A stretch of 64,000 bases of DNA, from NCBI GenBank assembly GCA_024509875.1, contig JAMPIV010000305.1:496001-560000 (forward strand), given 5' to 3'. The notes under the pieces are model-generated. The model was not told the DNA's origin, searched no databases, and worked only from the letters and a program-made list of their open reading frames with translations. Shown here piece by piece: positions 53,464-64,000 of the stretch; positions within the stretch are counted from its first letter, which is position 1; each line of letters starts with the position of its first letter. Origin of the DNA: Oreohelix idahoensis. Its lineage: Eukaryota; Mollusca; Gastropoda; Stylommatophora; Oreohelicidae. A program made the position numbers and the translations under genes.

Positions 53464-54936
53464 TTGTGTCTCTGGTGGTTCCTTGTTCAGAGTTTCTCTG
53501 AAGTGCTCTGCCCATCTTGTTTCTTGTCCCTCTGCTGTCGTGATGAGATTACCTTGCTTATCTCTGACTAATGTAATATTGTTTGCACCTCGTTTTTCCG
53601 CTAATGAATTTAGTTATTTTGTATACTGTGCTTTGTTCATTTCTCAGTGCTGCCTCCTCTGCCTGTCTTGCAAGATCGTCTAGGAAATTCCTTTTGTTGG
53701 CTCTGGTTTGGCGTTTAACTTCCTTGTCCAGCTGACTGTACTGTTCGCTATATAGTTGCTTTAACCTGGGGGACTTCGCTTCTGTTTTCTTTCTTTTTAT
53801 TTCCTTTCTCATCATTATGGTGTTTAAAGTTTCTGGTGTTATCCAGTCTTGCTTCTTCCTTTCCTGGAATCCCAAGCATGATTTGCTGCTTTCTTTGAAT
53901 TTTGTTGAAATGGTGTTGAAATTCTTGTCTATATCATCAGTCAATGTCTTTTCCTGACTTTTGGCAAATTGATATCGTTTCTTTATGTCGGCCGTAAAAC
54001 CTTTTCTGGTAAGGGAGTCCTTCAATTTGCTGATGTCAAACCTTTTCTGTGTAGTTACAGTTGGTGCAGCCCTTCTTAGTTTCACTTTCAGTTTTGCTAC
54101 TACTAAGTGGTGATCACTTCCCACATCTGCACCTCTTCTTACCTTCACATCTTGTAATGCATGTCTCCATCTACCGTTAACCATGATGTGGTCTATCTGG
54201 TTTCTGTCCCGAACATTTGGTGATTCCCATGTTAATTTGTGAATTTCTTTATGTGGGAAGAGTGTTCCTCCAATGACCAGGTTATTAATGCTACAGAAAC
54301 TTATTAGTTTATCCCCATTTTCGTTTGCTGTTCCGCTGCCGCATTTCCCCATTGTTCTTTCATTATATGTATTGTGTGTACCAACTTTCGCATTGAGGTC
54401 TCCAATTACTATAACAAGATCATATCTAGGTGTGTCTTCCATTTCTTTCTGCAGTTGTTGATAGAATTCATCCTTGACCTCCTCATCGCTATCATTCGTT
54501 GGTGTGTAGCATTGTATTATTGTAGTGTTTTTGTGAATCTCCCTCTCAATCTTAATCTTACCAGTCTGTTGTTGATGGGTTTCCATTCCAGTAATGTCAT
54601 TTCTATTCCTTTCTGTAGAATAATGGCTACGCCTTCATTGTGTTGTCCATCCTCTCTTCCAGAGTAAAGTACTGTTTCTCCTGTTGCTGTTTTAACTTTT
54701 CCTGCCCCTGTCCATCTGCTCTCGCTTATCCCTAGAATGTGTAACCTATAGTTTCTCATTTCTGCCGTGACCTGTCTTAGTTTACCTGTCTCGTACATTG
54801 TCCTGACATTCCAAAAACCTATTCTTGTATCCTGTTTTGCGGTCAGGACATCCGTTTTCATGTCAGTGGCTTCCTTTCGGCTTTCACCACTGACAGTCAT
54901 ACGAGCCACAGACTCCGAATGTCCATCCCGCAGCAA
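53464..54936 (-). pseudogene. RTE-like LINE, endonuclease and linker
   Basis: 54517-54936 opens the protein and shows RIGFWNVRTMYETGKLRQ and GISESRWTGAGK. 53558-54586 continues with CYTPTNDSDEEVKDEF, VIGDLNAKVGTHN, WESPNVRDRNQIDHIMV and GSDHHLVVAK. These are apurinic-type endonuclease motifs of the kind also seen in the BovB-derived domain of CFDP2. A frameshift near 54550 and another near 53550 separate the segments. Confidence 0.88.
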
Positions 54937-55185
54937 AGTTTGTTCATTTATTATTTTTTCCGTAACTTCATTGTTTTTTTTTTACACTGACAGGGGTGTC
55001 AGCCCTGTGCTAAAACCCCAACCTGGAGGACCAGGGTACCAGCTTTTGTCTGACCCCTACCCACACAGACCAGTCCAGCTTGGTTGAACCTACCAGGAGT
55101 AAAACTCCCACTGGCATAGCTCTGGGGATTATCAGGGTACGCAAGCTGCCATACCGCTACAAGGTATAGATACCATTTATGGCAG
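54937..55185 (-). other. RTE-like LINE 5' UTR
   Basis: About 250 bp upstream of the first coding frame, up to the 11-bp duplication at 55186-55196. It contains an A-run (T-run on plus near 54976-54985). Confidence 0.7.
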
Positions 55186-55196
55186 ACTGTTGTACT

Positions 55197-57056
55197 GAAG
55201 ACACTCAAAAGTGGTTTCATACGTTTCACATCTAATATCAATGGCAGACTTTCTTTTATCTTACTCCTCACTACTGATTACTCTATTTTTAATTCTCTGG
55301 TAATGATTATGACATGAGGCACACATGATAAATGTTAAATATATTGCGCATGAAAGTGTGTGCTCATGTAAGTCTGTAATGATGATCTAACAATCTAGAT
55401 GAAGGTGAAGTATATAGCGATGGATTACTTCATGATCCTAGAGGAAAAATCGTTCATGATTAATCATTTACGAATAGAAGTAATGAATAAAGTATTTCAC
55501 ACATTTAGCATTTAGGCTTAGTGCAAAAAAAACCTTAGCTAAAGAAGAATGAAAATCACTGATACTTTTTATAAGATTTACTAACCTACTTTTGTCTTCA
55601 CAAATTCCTTAAGAACACTAAGAACTTAAGAACTCCACAGATATGAATCAAATATCCACACAGGAATGGAATATTCGAACAGGCTATGCTTTGGAAAAAA
55701 AATTCTTTCTCCGTATATGTTGAAAACTCCGTACTGACTTCATCGGACGTCTCGTTAAATCTCTAGAATGCCCATATGTCGGAAGTAGTGGGCTTTGTCA
55801 TATGACTGCATCTTAATCCAGTGACTAGACGTCCATTTTGCCCTGCGATATTGTGATGCTTGCATGCCCATTTCCAGTGCATATCACTCGCTAAAAGTGG
55901 GTTGGCTTCCACAACCAACTCTTCACTCCGTGCGGTGGGTTCGTATGCTAGACAAACCGTTGTTTAGGATTGGCCGCCCAATGGAGAAATCATCCGCCCC
56001 CTCTGTCACAAAGTCTTCTTGTGTCATTCTCTAACGTGCCTGCTATCCTTTGTCTTTTTGTCGTGAGTCGGTTTCTTTAATGAACTGGTTCATTATCTCG
56101 CTAGGTAATCAGTATGTCGCTCTTCCGGTGTACCATATGGCAAAAACATTTCTGTGCATGTCACGAGTCCTTTCTGGTGACGTGCTTTTATGTCCCAAAA
56201 TGGTGACACTTTTGTAGTTTCAACAGGTGATTAAGTATCAAAAGAATGCTTCCTATGGCCAAGCCGACATCTCCCAAATTAAACAATACTTGGCCAGGTG
56301 GGTTTTCCACGATCCTAACAAAGCCAGGTAGGCTTCGAAGGATAACGCAAGGTGAAGAAATAAATCAAAGGCGTGTAACGTTACACTTAGGTACAAGCCG
56401 TGATTAAGAAGGATTACCTTAACAATCATGAAAGAGCAAAATGGGAGAGAAAAGAAAATATGAAAGATGTTGGAAAAGATACAGGGCAATAAAGATAGGC
56501 GCCTTATGACACTGTCTGTCACTCCAAATGTGTCTATATTGCAGCCAAGGTATATGTATGATTCTACCTCTTGTACCAGTCGTATCTGTGGCTTTTACCT
56601 GGTTGGTTGCATGCAGGAGGATCTTCCTGTAGAACCATGATAGGCAGAGGGAGTTAAGAAGTGGCTCTAAGTAGGACGTGACAATTCCGTTTGAAAGCCA
56701 AGAACCAAAGCCCAGTATTTTAGCTCAGCATATTTGGAGAGCTACCTTGAATGGCGGGAACTGCACAATATGATACATACCTCTTCATTCTAGCCAGGGA
56801 CCAGATTTGATGATCCCTTAAATGCAAATCAAGCTGGGATAGAATACCCAGGAAAGAAGCTGGAGCTCTGTCATGAGTTGAGTGAGAATCGTCACTTTTA
56901 AGCTGGGAGGACCGCTTCTCTCTTATCTTTGATTTAATCTCCTCCAGTTGTCTTCTTAATAGCACCTGATGTAGCCGTGTCACTCTTAATTTAGACAAGC
57001 TGAATCCCACCATCTTGCACGTGTTTCAGTTCGGATCTTCAGAGATGTCTTGTTAC
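55197..57056. other. unassigned spacer
   Basis: No recognisable gene. A 97-codon ATG frame on the minus strand at 56720-57013, rich in Arg and Lys (RRQLEEIKSKIREKRSSQ), has no family I recognise and no supporting signals; it may be chance. Confidence 0.45.
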
Positions 57057-57059
57057 TCC

Positions 57060-58390
57060 CTGTCTTTCTGGATGGGGCAAATCTATATCTTTTGATCGTA
57101 GATAATAACCTACCACTGCAGTCAGTCAGCAATCAACAAAACACCCAAGCAGAATTGGACAAAGAGCAAAACCAAGCCCTAAGATTCCTATGTCGGGATA
57201 TGAGAATCACTTCAACAGCTGCCTCCGAAATTGATGCAAACATACAGCCTATGGACCTAAGACGTAAACGTGCTGTCCTGGAAGCAACAGAGCGCTAAAA
57301 AAGAATGAGTAAAGAACATCCAAACAGACAACTGGTTGAAAACTGAAAGTCCATTAGCAGATTAAAACAGACTTCCCCACTACAAGTAGCAACTACTATA
57401 GCAAAACAACATCACTTCCCACAGATACGAGAAACAATTGAAAAATACCCAGTCTTTCATCCCGGAAATGAGTTAAAACTACTGATAATAAAAACCACAC
57501 TCATGGATAGCACACTGACAAGATACACTAACTCAACAGTATTCAAGACAGCTACTTTAGAGAATATAGACAGCAACCCTATACTATAGACAAATATAAA
57601 GGTGTTGTCACGTGCTGGACTTCAGAGCATGTATACAATGCTTGGACAGCGCAGACTACGCTCGCTTAGCCATGTCCGCCGCATGGACGATAGTCGATTC
57701 TGAAAGATATCTTTTGCGGACAACTGGCAGATGGCAAAAGAACAGTTGGGCAACCGCAGCCGAGATTCAAAGATGTGTGCAAGAGAGACATGAAGGCACT
57801 GGATATAAATTCAGCAACCTGGGAGGATGAAGCTGCCGATCGCACCAAGTGGCGATGCTATCTACGGCGCTATCTCAGATCGGGCGAAGAGAAACTCTCA
57901 CAGCAAGCAGAAGAGAGGAGAAAACTTCGAAAGGAACACCTCAGTCCAATGGTCAGTTATGACTGAAGGGGCTATTATATTATTATATAAGACAGCTACT
58001 CTAACACTGCAATACATGAATACACAGATTGCTCTGCCTTCAAGGCCACCATAAATGTTGAACTAGAAGCTTACGTGAAGTGCCCAGATGACAATACACT
58101 AGAAATACATGAACCTTGTGGAGAGTTCTGTACTAATTACCAAGCAGAAATAACAGCAATAAACTCCACCATCACAGCAATATTCAGCCAGTTCAAGCAA
58201 GAAGTCTATAAGCCCTTAGACATCATAATCTTAACTGATACAAAATCAAGACTCCAGGCTTTGGAAGAATACCTCCAAACTGAAAAGAAAAAAAGTAATA
58301 CACCTGCCTGTAACAATGGATAGCCTGCTAACAACATATATCAGTGTCACTCCCCAGTGGCTACCAGGTGTCACGGGCTGCCTCCTCTTT
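57060..58390 (+). pseudogene. I/nimbus-type LINE fragment, RT tail to RNase H (plus strand)
   Basis: Plus-strand pieces: LDKEQNQALRFLCRDMRITS and IQPMDLRRKRAVLEA (region before RNase H); then, after a nested insertion, EYTDCSAFKATINV (first Asp, usual Gly replaced by Cys), CGEFCTNYQAEITAINS (Glu), IILTDTKSRLQALEE (Asp) and PQWLPG near 58360. Several stops interrupt it. The 5' part with endonuclease and RT is missing. It resembles the minus-strand copy at 58572-60240, with which it lies tail to tail. Confidence 0.82.
57557..57988 (+). mobile_element. 5'-truncated LINE 3' end nested in the I-type fragment
   Basis: 432 bp flanked by the 12-bp duplication AAGACAGCTACT (57545-57556 and 57989-58000). 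Plus-strand translation: GLQSMYTMLGQRRLRSLSHV, RRMDDSRF, then after a frameshift RFKDVCKRDMKALDINSATW and EEKLSQQAEERRKLRKEH, the C-terminus of a common RTE-like LINE protein. ATT-type tail near 57973-57988. Confidence 0.85.
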
Positions 58391-58571
58391 GCTCTGCACT
58401 GATAGTCCAGCTAGGGCCAAAACCTAGAGTATCTAATGTGGGTCTTCAAATGTATCTACCCTCGCACAAGATTACTCTTGGCAGAGATGCAAATAGAAGG
58501 ATGATGATGCTTCTACCACAAATTCAGTCAGAGTTTGGCCCGACATACCTAGTTCTTTACCAATGTTCATA

Positions 58572-60240
58572 TGTTGTTGTTGTTGTTACTGATCAAGCGG
58601 TGCTTGGGCGCTCACCCTCCGTCCAATGTCATGTAGTGATATCTGCATATTTTTGCAGTTGTTTGGTTTCTCCGTACAAGGTGTTCCACTTATCTGGCCT
58701 CGGATGAAGGAGCATTTTCCTAACATCATCGAGTGCTGTGCACTCAAAAAGATGGTGGTCGCCAGTTTCGTAGGGGTAGTTACACAGCTGGCACTCGGCT
58801 ATTGGATTCTGTTCAAGTGACTGCTGAGTGGTATGTATTGTGTTCTGAGCCGGAAAATGGTGCTCTGATCCCTCCTTGTAAGATGACCAATGTTGTCATT
58901 AGGATCAGGACCGCCCATATGTCTGTAAACATATCTCCCGGTGTTTCCCATGGCCCATCTGTTCAGCCAAGTTTCTTTGTTTGTTGTTCGTATGAGTGAT
59001 TTGGCTGTTTGGAGAGTGGTTGTTCATGCCTTGTTCCTTTCTTTGCTAATCTGTCTGCCCTGTCATTACCTGGTGTATCTGCGTGATCAGGGATCCACTG
59101 CATAACTATTCTGATGAATAAATAGTGGAGGAAACTTTGAGTCCTGTGAACAATAAATAAATTAGTAAATAAATAAATAAAGGTAATTAACAGGTACGCT
59201 CACCAGGGGTGCGAAATTGGCTGAGCGTCCTTTCACGATGTACTGTCACAGCAAGGCGATGGCGCCGTTTGGTTGGTTCTTAGTTCGATTCCCGGTAAGC
59301 CTATCACTTATATTTTCTTTTCTGTTGTCTAGTGTCATCCTTTATGTCCAACTATTCTGGTGCCATTGGAAGTGATAAGCTGATCAGCATCCAGGATTAA
59401 TTTGGCAAACTCATTTCTACAATGTCCACTGCCTTTCAAAGCTTGAAGGGCAGACATTGAGTCAGTAAAGATGACGATGTTTTGGGCCTTTGAGGAAAAG
59501 GCATCGAATAAAGTCTTCAGATGGTTTACGGCTGTTTCCAGTGCAATGATTTCAGCTTCGTAGTTGGAGCAAAACTCCCCGCATGCATCAACAGCTCGTC
59601 GGAGGATCCATCTGGGTAACATATTTAGACTCCATAACCTGCTTTGATGGTGGCCTTAAATGCAGATCCGTCAGTATAGACATGAATCCATTCTTCAGGG
59701 TAGGCATCAATGGTTCGTTGTGATGCACTCATAAGACTGACTGGGTCGAAGTGTTTGGTTGTTCCATCTACTAATTTTATTTGTACTTCTGGTGTTTTTA
59801 AGTGAGTATGTGGTGGTAAATTCTGTAATACTTTCCGTATATCTTGTCTTCTTTCTGGGAGGTCGTATCTATCCTGAATTGCATGGACATGTTGTAAGAC
59901 TGACTTGTGTTTTATTCTTTGCTTGTGTTCCAAGTTTCCTACAAGGTGTCTATTGGGGTGGTTTCGGTTCATTCTCTTACATCTTTCATAGACTTCTATA
60001 GCAGCTTTATCCCTCCGCATCCCGAGGGGTTCCACATTTGTGTGTATTTCACATACAGCAGTTGGAGTTGATCTCATAGCTTCACTAATTAATCGAAGGG
60101 CATTGCTTTGCGCTCTGTCCAGAGAGTCTAGGTTTGTCTTGGAGCAGGTTGTAAGCAGTGAGTTGTCGTATTCTATCGCAGAACGGACATAGCGAAGGTA
60201 CAAGCCTCTCAAAGTATCCTTGTCTGATCCCCATGTAGTG
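58572..60240 (-). pseudogene. I/nimbus-type LINE fragment, RT tail to RNase H (minus strand)
   Basis: The minus strand reads GLYLRYVRSAIEYDNSLLTT, LDRAQSNALRLISEAMRS, WIHVYTDGSAFKATIKAG (first Asp), CGEFCSNYEAEIIALE (Glu) and IVIFTDSMSALQALKG (Asp). Beyond the SINE it continues as QWIPDHADTPGNDRADRLAK, the last RNase H motif. The element is 5'-truncated near 60240 and ends in (AAC)n (GTTGTTGTTGTTGTT near 58572-58587 on plus), like the full-length LINE at 4868. RNase H catalytic residues are preserved. Confidence 0.86.
59114..59349 (+). mobile_element. tRNA-related SINE inside the minus-strand I-type LINE
   Basis: 236 bp flanked by the 10-bp duplication AACTATTCTG (59104-59113 and 59350-59359). 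Removing it rejoins the RNase H frame without a gap. On the plus strand an A-box-like TTGGCTGAGCG (near 59217) and a B-box-like AGTTCGATTCC (near 59281) lie about 60 bp apart, wider than usual. A TAAA/TAAATA tract precedes the A box, so the internal layout is unusual. Confidence 0.72.
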
Positions 60241-60327
60241 CTAGTGTGACAGTAAGGTTTATTACCCCAGCATTATCCGTGCCAATGAGAAAAGTGTATA
60301 CATTTTGATAGCACCAATCACAATCGA

Positions 60328-60357
60328 CGACGGTGTCTAGAACTCACAACACCGTCG
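60328..60357. other. perfect 9-bp inverted repeat
   Basis: CGACGGTGT (60328-60336) and ACACCGTCG (60349-60357) with a 12-base spacer form a potential hairpin in otherwise unassigned DNA. Confidence 0.7.
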
Positions 60358-61191
60358 AGCTAACGAAAAGTTAACACTTTTCAGGAGGGCTTTTCCAGAT
60401 AGACGACCTCGGAGAAAGTTGTTTTTTTTTACTTGTGAGTTGCTGAGAAGCCATGTTTTGAGCATTTCATTTATGCACAACCACATAGGTATTTCTGAGT
60501 GTTAGTTCTTGAAGTTTTTCAGAACGAAGATATAGTGTGATAAACTTTAGTGTTATTATTCACACGACAGAATATAAGCGGTCGCTGTATTTCTGTACTA
60601 AGAGGGAAGACTATGTAAAGTGGTAACACAAGTAAGTACATCTCGATTTAATTTTGTCCCCAGATAGAATTGATTTTTATTAAAGGAAGAAAACCAAGAA
60701 AACAGTCACAGATGTATTGAAGTTTTTATTATCTGAAGAAAATAGCACCTTTAAATAATGAAGGTAAAAGGCACAACTACTTGAACTGAAAAGTTGTAGA
60801 AGCAAAGGTCAAAGTGACCTAGGCACATGAGCCACACGGAATTTTTGGGTAACTGTGACGAGTAGGGTGTATGTGGGTGGATGTAGAAGGTCAGACAACA
60901 CTTATACACCGCTCGTCTAGCTCACTGTCTAAGGAGTAAAGCACTAACTCCAACAACCATGTCAATCTCCAACAATCTATTATATTAAGTCACAATGGGC
61001 GCAGGGCCATTACAAATATTGTAGACATCATAAATCCCGAGTATCCTGCAACCACTCTGCTTCTCGGAATAACTACAATCACAAAATAGACTACTTCATA
61101 AATAACTACTGCAACATCCACCCTTCTCTTCTCTACGCTCTTCGCTGTCTCCTGTCTGCTCTCTACTGACCCAACACACTACTGACCCAAC

Positions 61192-61193
<2 letters not shown>

Positions 61194-61225
<32 letters not shown>
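61194..61225. repeat. (CT)n microsatellite
   Basis: 32 bp of CT dinucleotides. Confidence 0.96.
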
Positions 61226-61229
<4 letters not shown>

Positions 61230-61931
61230 GACCCCTTTCATTCGTATTCACCAAACATGTGAAAACCTTCCACACTCCACTGAGCTTCATTCACGCATGA
61301 CTAAAGCTAGCAGCTTGTCTTAAGCAATGCTCACAACATTGCTTGTAGCTAAATTATTATAAGGCACGTATTCCCAACTCACAACATCTCAAATGACTAA
61401 TAAACTCCCGCCGGAGCCTGAGAATATTCACACAGTAACTCACACAATTACGGAGAGAGAAAAGGAAAATATGGTCACTACAGTAAACTACATTAACGAC
61501 AAAGAATATTGATTTGAATTCCAGCTGCATTTCTTTATTTATGTATTTCTGTAAATAAACCTTGTTATATGACTCAGCCGAGTTATGCAGATTTGTCGAA
61601 TTTAATACAAAGTTACAAGACTGTTAGTAAGTACACCACTATGCACCTTAACAACAACTAACGAGAGAAGAACGAACCTGGCACATTTCCACAAGAATCT
61701 ACACCTCTAGCGGCAAGCTAGTAAAGCATAACTTGTTGGACAGAACATGTAACTTTTTTTTTTAAAGTTTTGCCTCGTTTTGGCGAGGCGCGTCTCGTTC
61801 AACCTAGTCGGTTATATTAGGGCGCATGTCCAAATATAAAAGACCCTTAGGTCTAAGGTTTGAGTTTATATGTAACTTGATAGATTGAAAAGGAGATATA
61901 ATAACAAGAGGCATATATTGATAAATTCGGA

Positions 61932-62918
61932 GGACACTGTCATATATACTGAAGCACATTAAAAACGCACCACTATTATATATACTGATGCCGAGAAGAT
62001 GGAAATAAAAGTGTGGGAATGGATTTTCCCCGTGTTTGTCATGAGGTAGAGAGCGAATGGCTGCTGGAATGGAAAGTGCATGATTCAACCCACGGGTTTG
62101 TGTACAGACTACATGAAAACAATGAAAGTTACACGTGCAACACGATTCCCAACAGCTATGACCCTGAAAATGTGTACGCGTTATGGCAGTATACTCGGTA
62201 TAAAAAGGCCGTTGAGACAAAACACCCAGTACATGTGCTTCAAATGCCACGACTATCTGAAAACGACCGCCAACGAGCCATTGGTATGTTGGAGACCGGA
62301 ATGAGCTCGCGGGCCATTGCCAGAAGGATGAATTGCAACCACAGCACTATTGTACGTCTCAATGAACGTTACGGAACCACTGGCAGTGCCCGGGATAGAC
62401 TTCGGAGTGGCCAACCACGAGTTACTACCCCTGCGCAAGATCGTCATATTGTGCTGAGTCACCTAAGGAATCGTTCTCTCCCGGCAAGTCAAACAGCAAG
62501 AGCAATAGTTGTTAGATGTGGGCAAGTCTCTCGAATGACAGTCATACGACGACTCAGAGAAACAGGCCTTACTGCAAGACGACCTTATGTTGGGCCAAAT
62601 TTGACTCACAGACATCGTCAGCAGCACCTGCAATGGGCAGTGCAACATGTCAAATGGACTAGACTGCAGTGGAATGCTGTCCTATTCACAGACGAGAGCA
62701 GATTCAGCATATCTTTTGCTGATGGACGTATGCGGATTTGGCGATGGTGTGGAGAGCGCTTTGCAGATTGCTGTGTTCGTCAGCACAACCGATTTGGAGG
62801 TGGCAGTATTCACATTTGGGGAGGATTCAGTTTTCACCATCGCTTGCCTCTTCACGTCTTCCGTGGAAATGTTAATGCTGTGACTGTCGTAAAATTATTT
62901 AGAGAGAAAGAGTCTTAG
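61932..62918 (+). mobile_element. Tc1-like transposon, 3'-truncated
   Basis: Near 61935-61975 the sequence CACTGTCATATATACTGAAGC followed by ACATTAAAAACGCACC has the form of a Tc1-type left inverted repeat. The transposase follows. No matching right repeat was found before the window end, so the element is broken after about 62900. Confidence 0.7.
62244..62918 (+). pseudogene. Tc1-like transposase, C-terminally truncated
   Basis: The start at 62244 (MPRLSENDRQRAIGML) is preferred over the upstream in-frame ATG at 62013, because homologues begin there and the leader is non-coding in character. Paired-like DNA-binding region: MSSRAIARRMNCNHSTIVRL and a second helix-turn-helix (VSRMTVIRRLRETGLTARRP) within residues 1-115. 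Catalytic core: VLFTDESRFSIS with the first Asp near 152, then IWRWCGER and GGGSIHIWGGFS. The frame ends about residue 224, before the second Asp and the Glu of the DD34E triad, so it cannot be active. Usual length is about 340 residues. Confidence 0.88.
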
Positions 62919-64000
62919 AAATAGTGGTCCGGTTTAGAGTGGAGAATGATGATGAAATCTCAGTGATAGGAAGGTTACAGAGTAACTGGTTGCTTCACAG
63001 TGTGCTGTGGAGAGAAAAGACAGACTTATTTACGACAATTCGTTTCTCTCAATCTTCTCTTCATCCCTCCTGGTCAAACAATTATTTGCCAGTTTCCAGA
63101 CACACACCTGCGCTCACACCGATTTGGTGCTTCAAACACACAGACGCACGTGGATACAACTATATTAAACAAATAGGGGAAATGTTGGGCTTTGGGTATT
63201 TCCAACACAGTGCTAACTAGGTTTATGATGTTTATTAACCAAAAAAAAAAAAAAACCAATCACAAACAAATATCAAGTGTTACATAAAATTAACATAAGT
63301 ACAGAAAATGCAAATAACAAGGTGGGGAGGGGTGAAGAAGATTGGTATCGACTAAGCCCTTCCCGCTTATTAGACAAAGATGAACCCAGTCCAAAGATAG
63401 ATAGTTATCAGGAACATAGGTAATGTAACCTAACAGTGAAGTTAATTACTCTGAAAGAGGGGTTACAATACTAGGTATGGGTGGTAGAAAAAATCCTGTT
63501 ATCCCAAATTGTTCTTCCCTTTACTAAGCAATTGAAAGGGGAGGGGGTTAAACAGAGTTAACAAAATATCCCACTTAGAGGAACAAATGCGGGGTATACA
63601 GAAAATGTATTGCCCGGTAGGCAAGTTAACAAATGGTTTGCAAAAACAATTAGATTTCCTGTCATTCATGCACGCGCGTGAGGATCCACACTCATATACA
63701 CACACACACACTTACCGATTGCAGCATCAGACAATCCATAGAATTATATAAACAACAATTACTCTTGACACGTGAAAATGTCTAGTACTTCGATGTCCCG
63801 CCCCAGATGTAGCGAGGTTTGCTGATAGCGAATATTCCCACTAATCGCCGGACTTGAAGACTCAGAGTTATGTTTTATTATATGAAAAGGAGTCTATGGG
63901 ATGGCACTGACACAATTCAATACAGGGGTGAAAATGAGGTTTCTTTAATTTCGCTGCTGGAGGTAAAATTCCTTCAAGGCGTGATGATAGCAACTGACCG
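62919..64000. other. unassigned spacer
   Basis: No gene recognised. A-homopolymer at 63240-63254 and a short CA tract near 63701-63710. The window ends without further features. Confidence 0.5.

Larger units (their letters stand above)
42554..55185 (-). mobile_element. RTE-like LINE, near full length, split by element C
   Basis: Flanked by the 11-bp duplication ACTGTTGTACT (42543-42553 and 55186-55196). Without element C it is about 3.3 kb, the size of RTE elements. On the minus strand it runs from a GC-balanced 5' UTR at 55185 through endonuclease and RT to an (AAG)n tail at 42554. Element C sits inside the reverse transcriptase. Crossing the site from 52537 to 43229 the reading frame is uninterrupted, confirming the two halves belong together. 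Frameshifts near 54560 and 53470-53560, and a stop near 52870, show decay. Confidence 0.92.
60250..61929. other. unassigned spacer
   Basis: No gene recognised. Contains the 9-bp inverted repeat near 60340, a CT microsatellite at 61194-61225 and a small palindrome GCCTCG...CGAGGC near 61771-61788. Confidence 0.5.

Noticed and set aside
62013..62243. N-terminal extension of the Tc1 transposase
   Set aside because: The 77 extra residues do not resemble the family, which starts at the MPRLSE-type methionine at 62244.

Overview
The window is invertebrate animal DNA made almost entirely of transposable elements. No host exon, rRNA or free-standing tRNA gene was recognised. Evidence for a metazoan: Ty3/gypsy-type LTR elements, I-, RTE- and CR1/Jockey-type LINEs with microsatellite tails, tRNA-derived SINEs, hAT and Tc1 DNA transposons, and low gene density. 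A mollusc or other lophotrochozoan fits this mix, but that is inference; an arthropod cannot be excluded.

Layout. 1-3062: unassigned DNA ending in a diverged solo-LTR-like stretch. 3063-27008: LTR retrotransposon A (minus strand, 2.36-kb LTRs, 5-bp target duplication GTAAC). Its left (3') LTR is split by a full-length I-type LINE (4868-11546, 15-bp duplication), which itself carries a tRNA-derived SINE (6283-6529, 11-bp duplication). Its right (5') LTR is split by LTR retrotransposon B (14863-24742, minus, 5-bp duplication CCCAG). 27958-35803: a ZBED5/Charlie-like hAT remnant (8-bp duplication TTTTAAAC) split by a second hAT with an intact 843-codon transposase (27999-34385, 8-bp duplication CATGGCTC). 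The second hAT holds a 5'-truncated CR1/Jockey-like LINE, and the outer hAT also holds a LINE-tailed SINE. 35804-41290: a SINE, a short LINE tail, a complete LINE with an uninterrupted 1011-codon ORF (37174-40327, 13-bp duplication) and a decayed LINE tail. 42543-55196: an RTE-like LINE (minus, 11-bp duplication) split in its reverse transcriptase by LTR retrotransposon C (43230-52531, plus, 5-bp duplication CTGAT). 57060-60240: two I/nimbus-type LINE fragments facing tail to tail, each with its own nested insertion. 61930-62918: a 3'-truncated Tc1-like transposon.

How the parts relate. B and C place integrase before reverse transcriptase, the copia-like order known for the Gmr1 group of Ty3/gypsy elements. 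A and C share gag-protease ancestry, and their capsids resemble the SCAN fold. A has lost reverse transcriptase, the integrase core and most of RNase H, yet its two LTRs are almost identical, so it was probably mobilised in trans. A carries an 18-base tRNA-Pro-type primer-binding site and an LTR promoter with a CRE and a TATA box. The SINE at 34558-34897 shares its 3' tail with the RTE-like LINE, which suggests SINE parasitism on that LINE. Nearly every junction is resolved by a matching target-site duplication, so the order of insertions can be read from the sequence.
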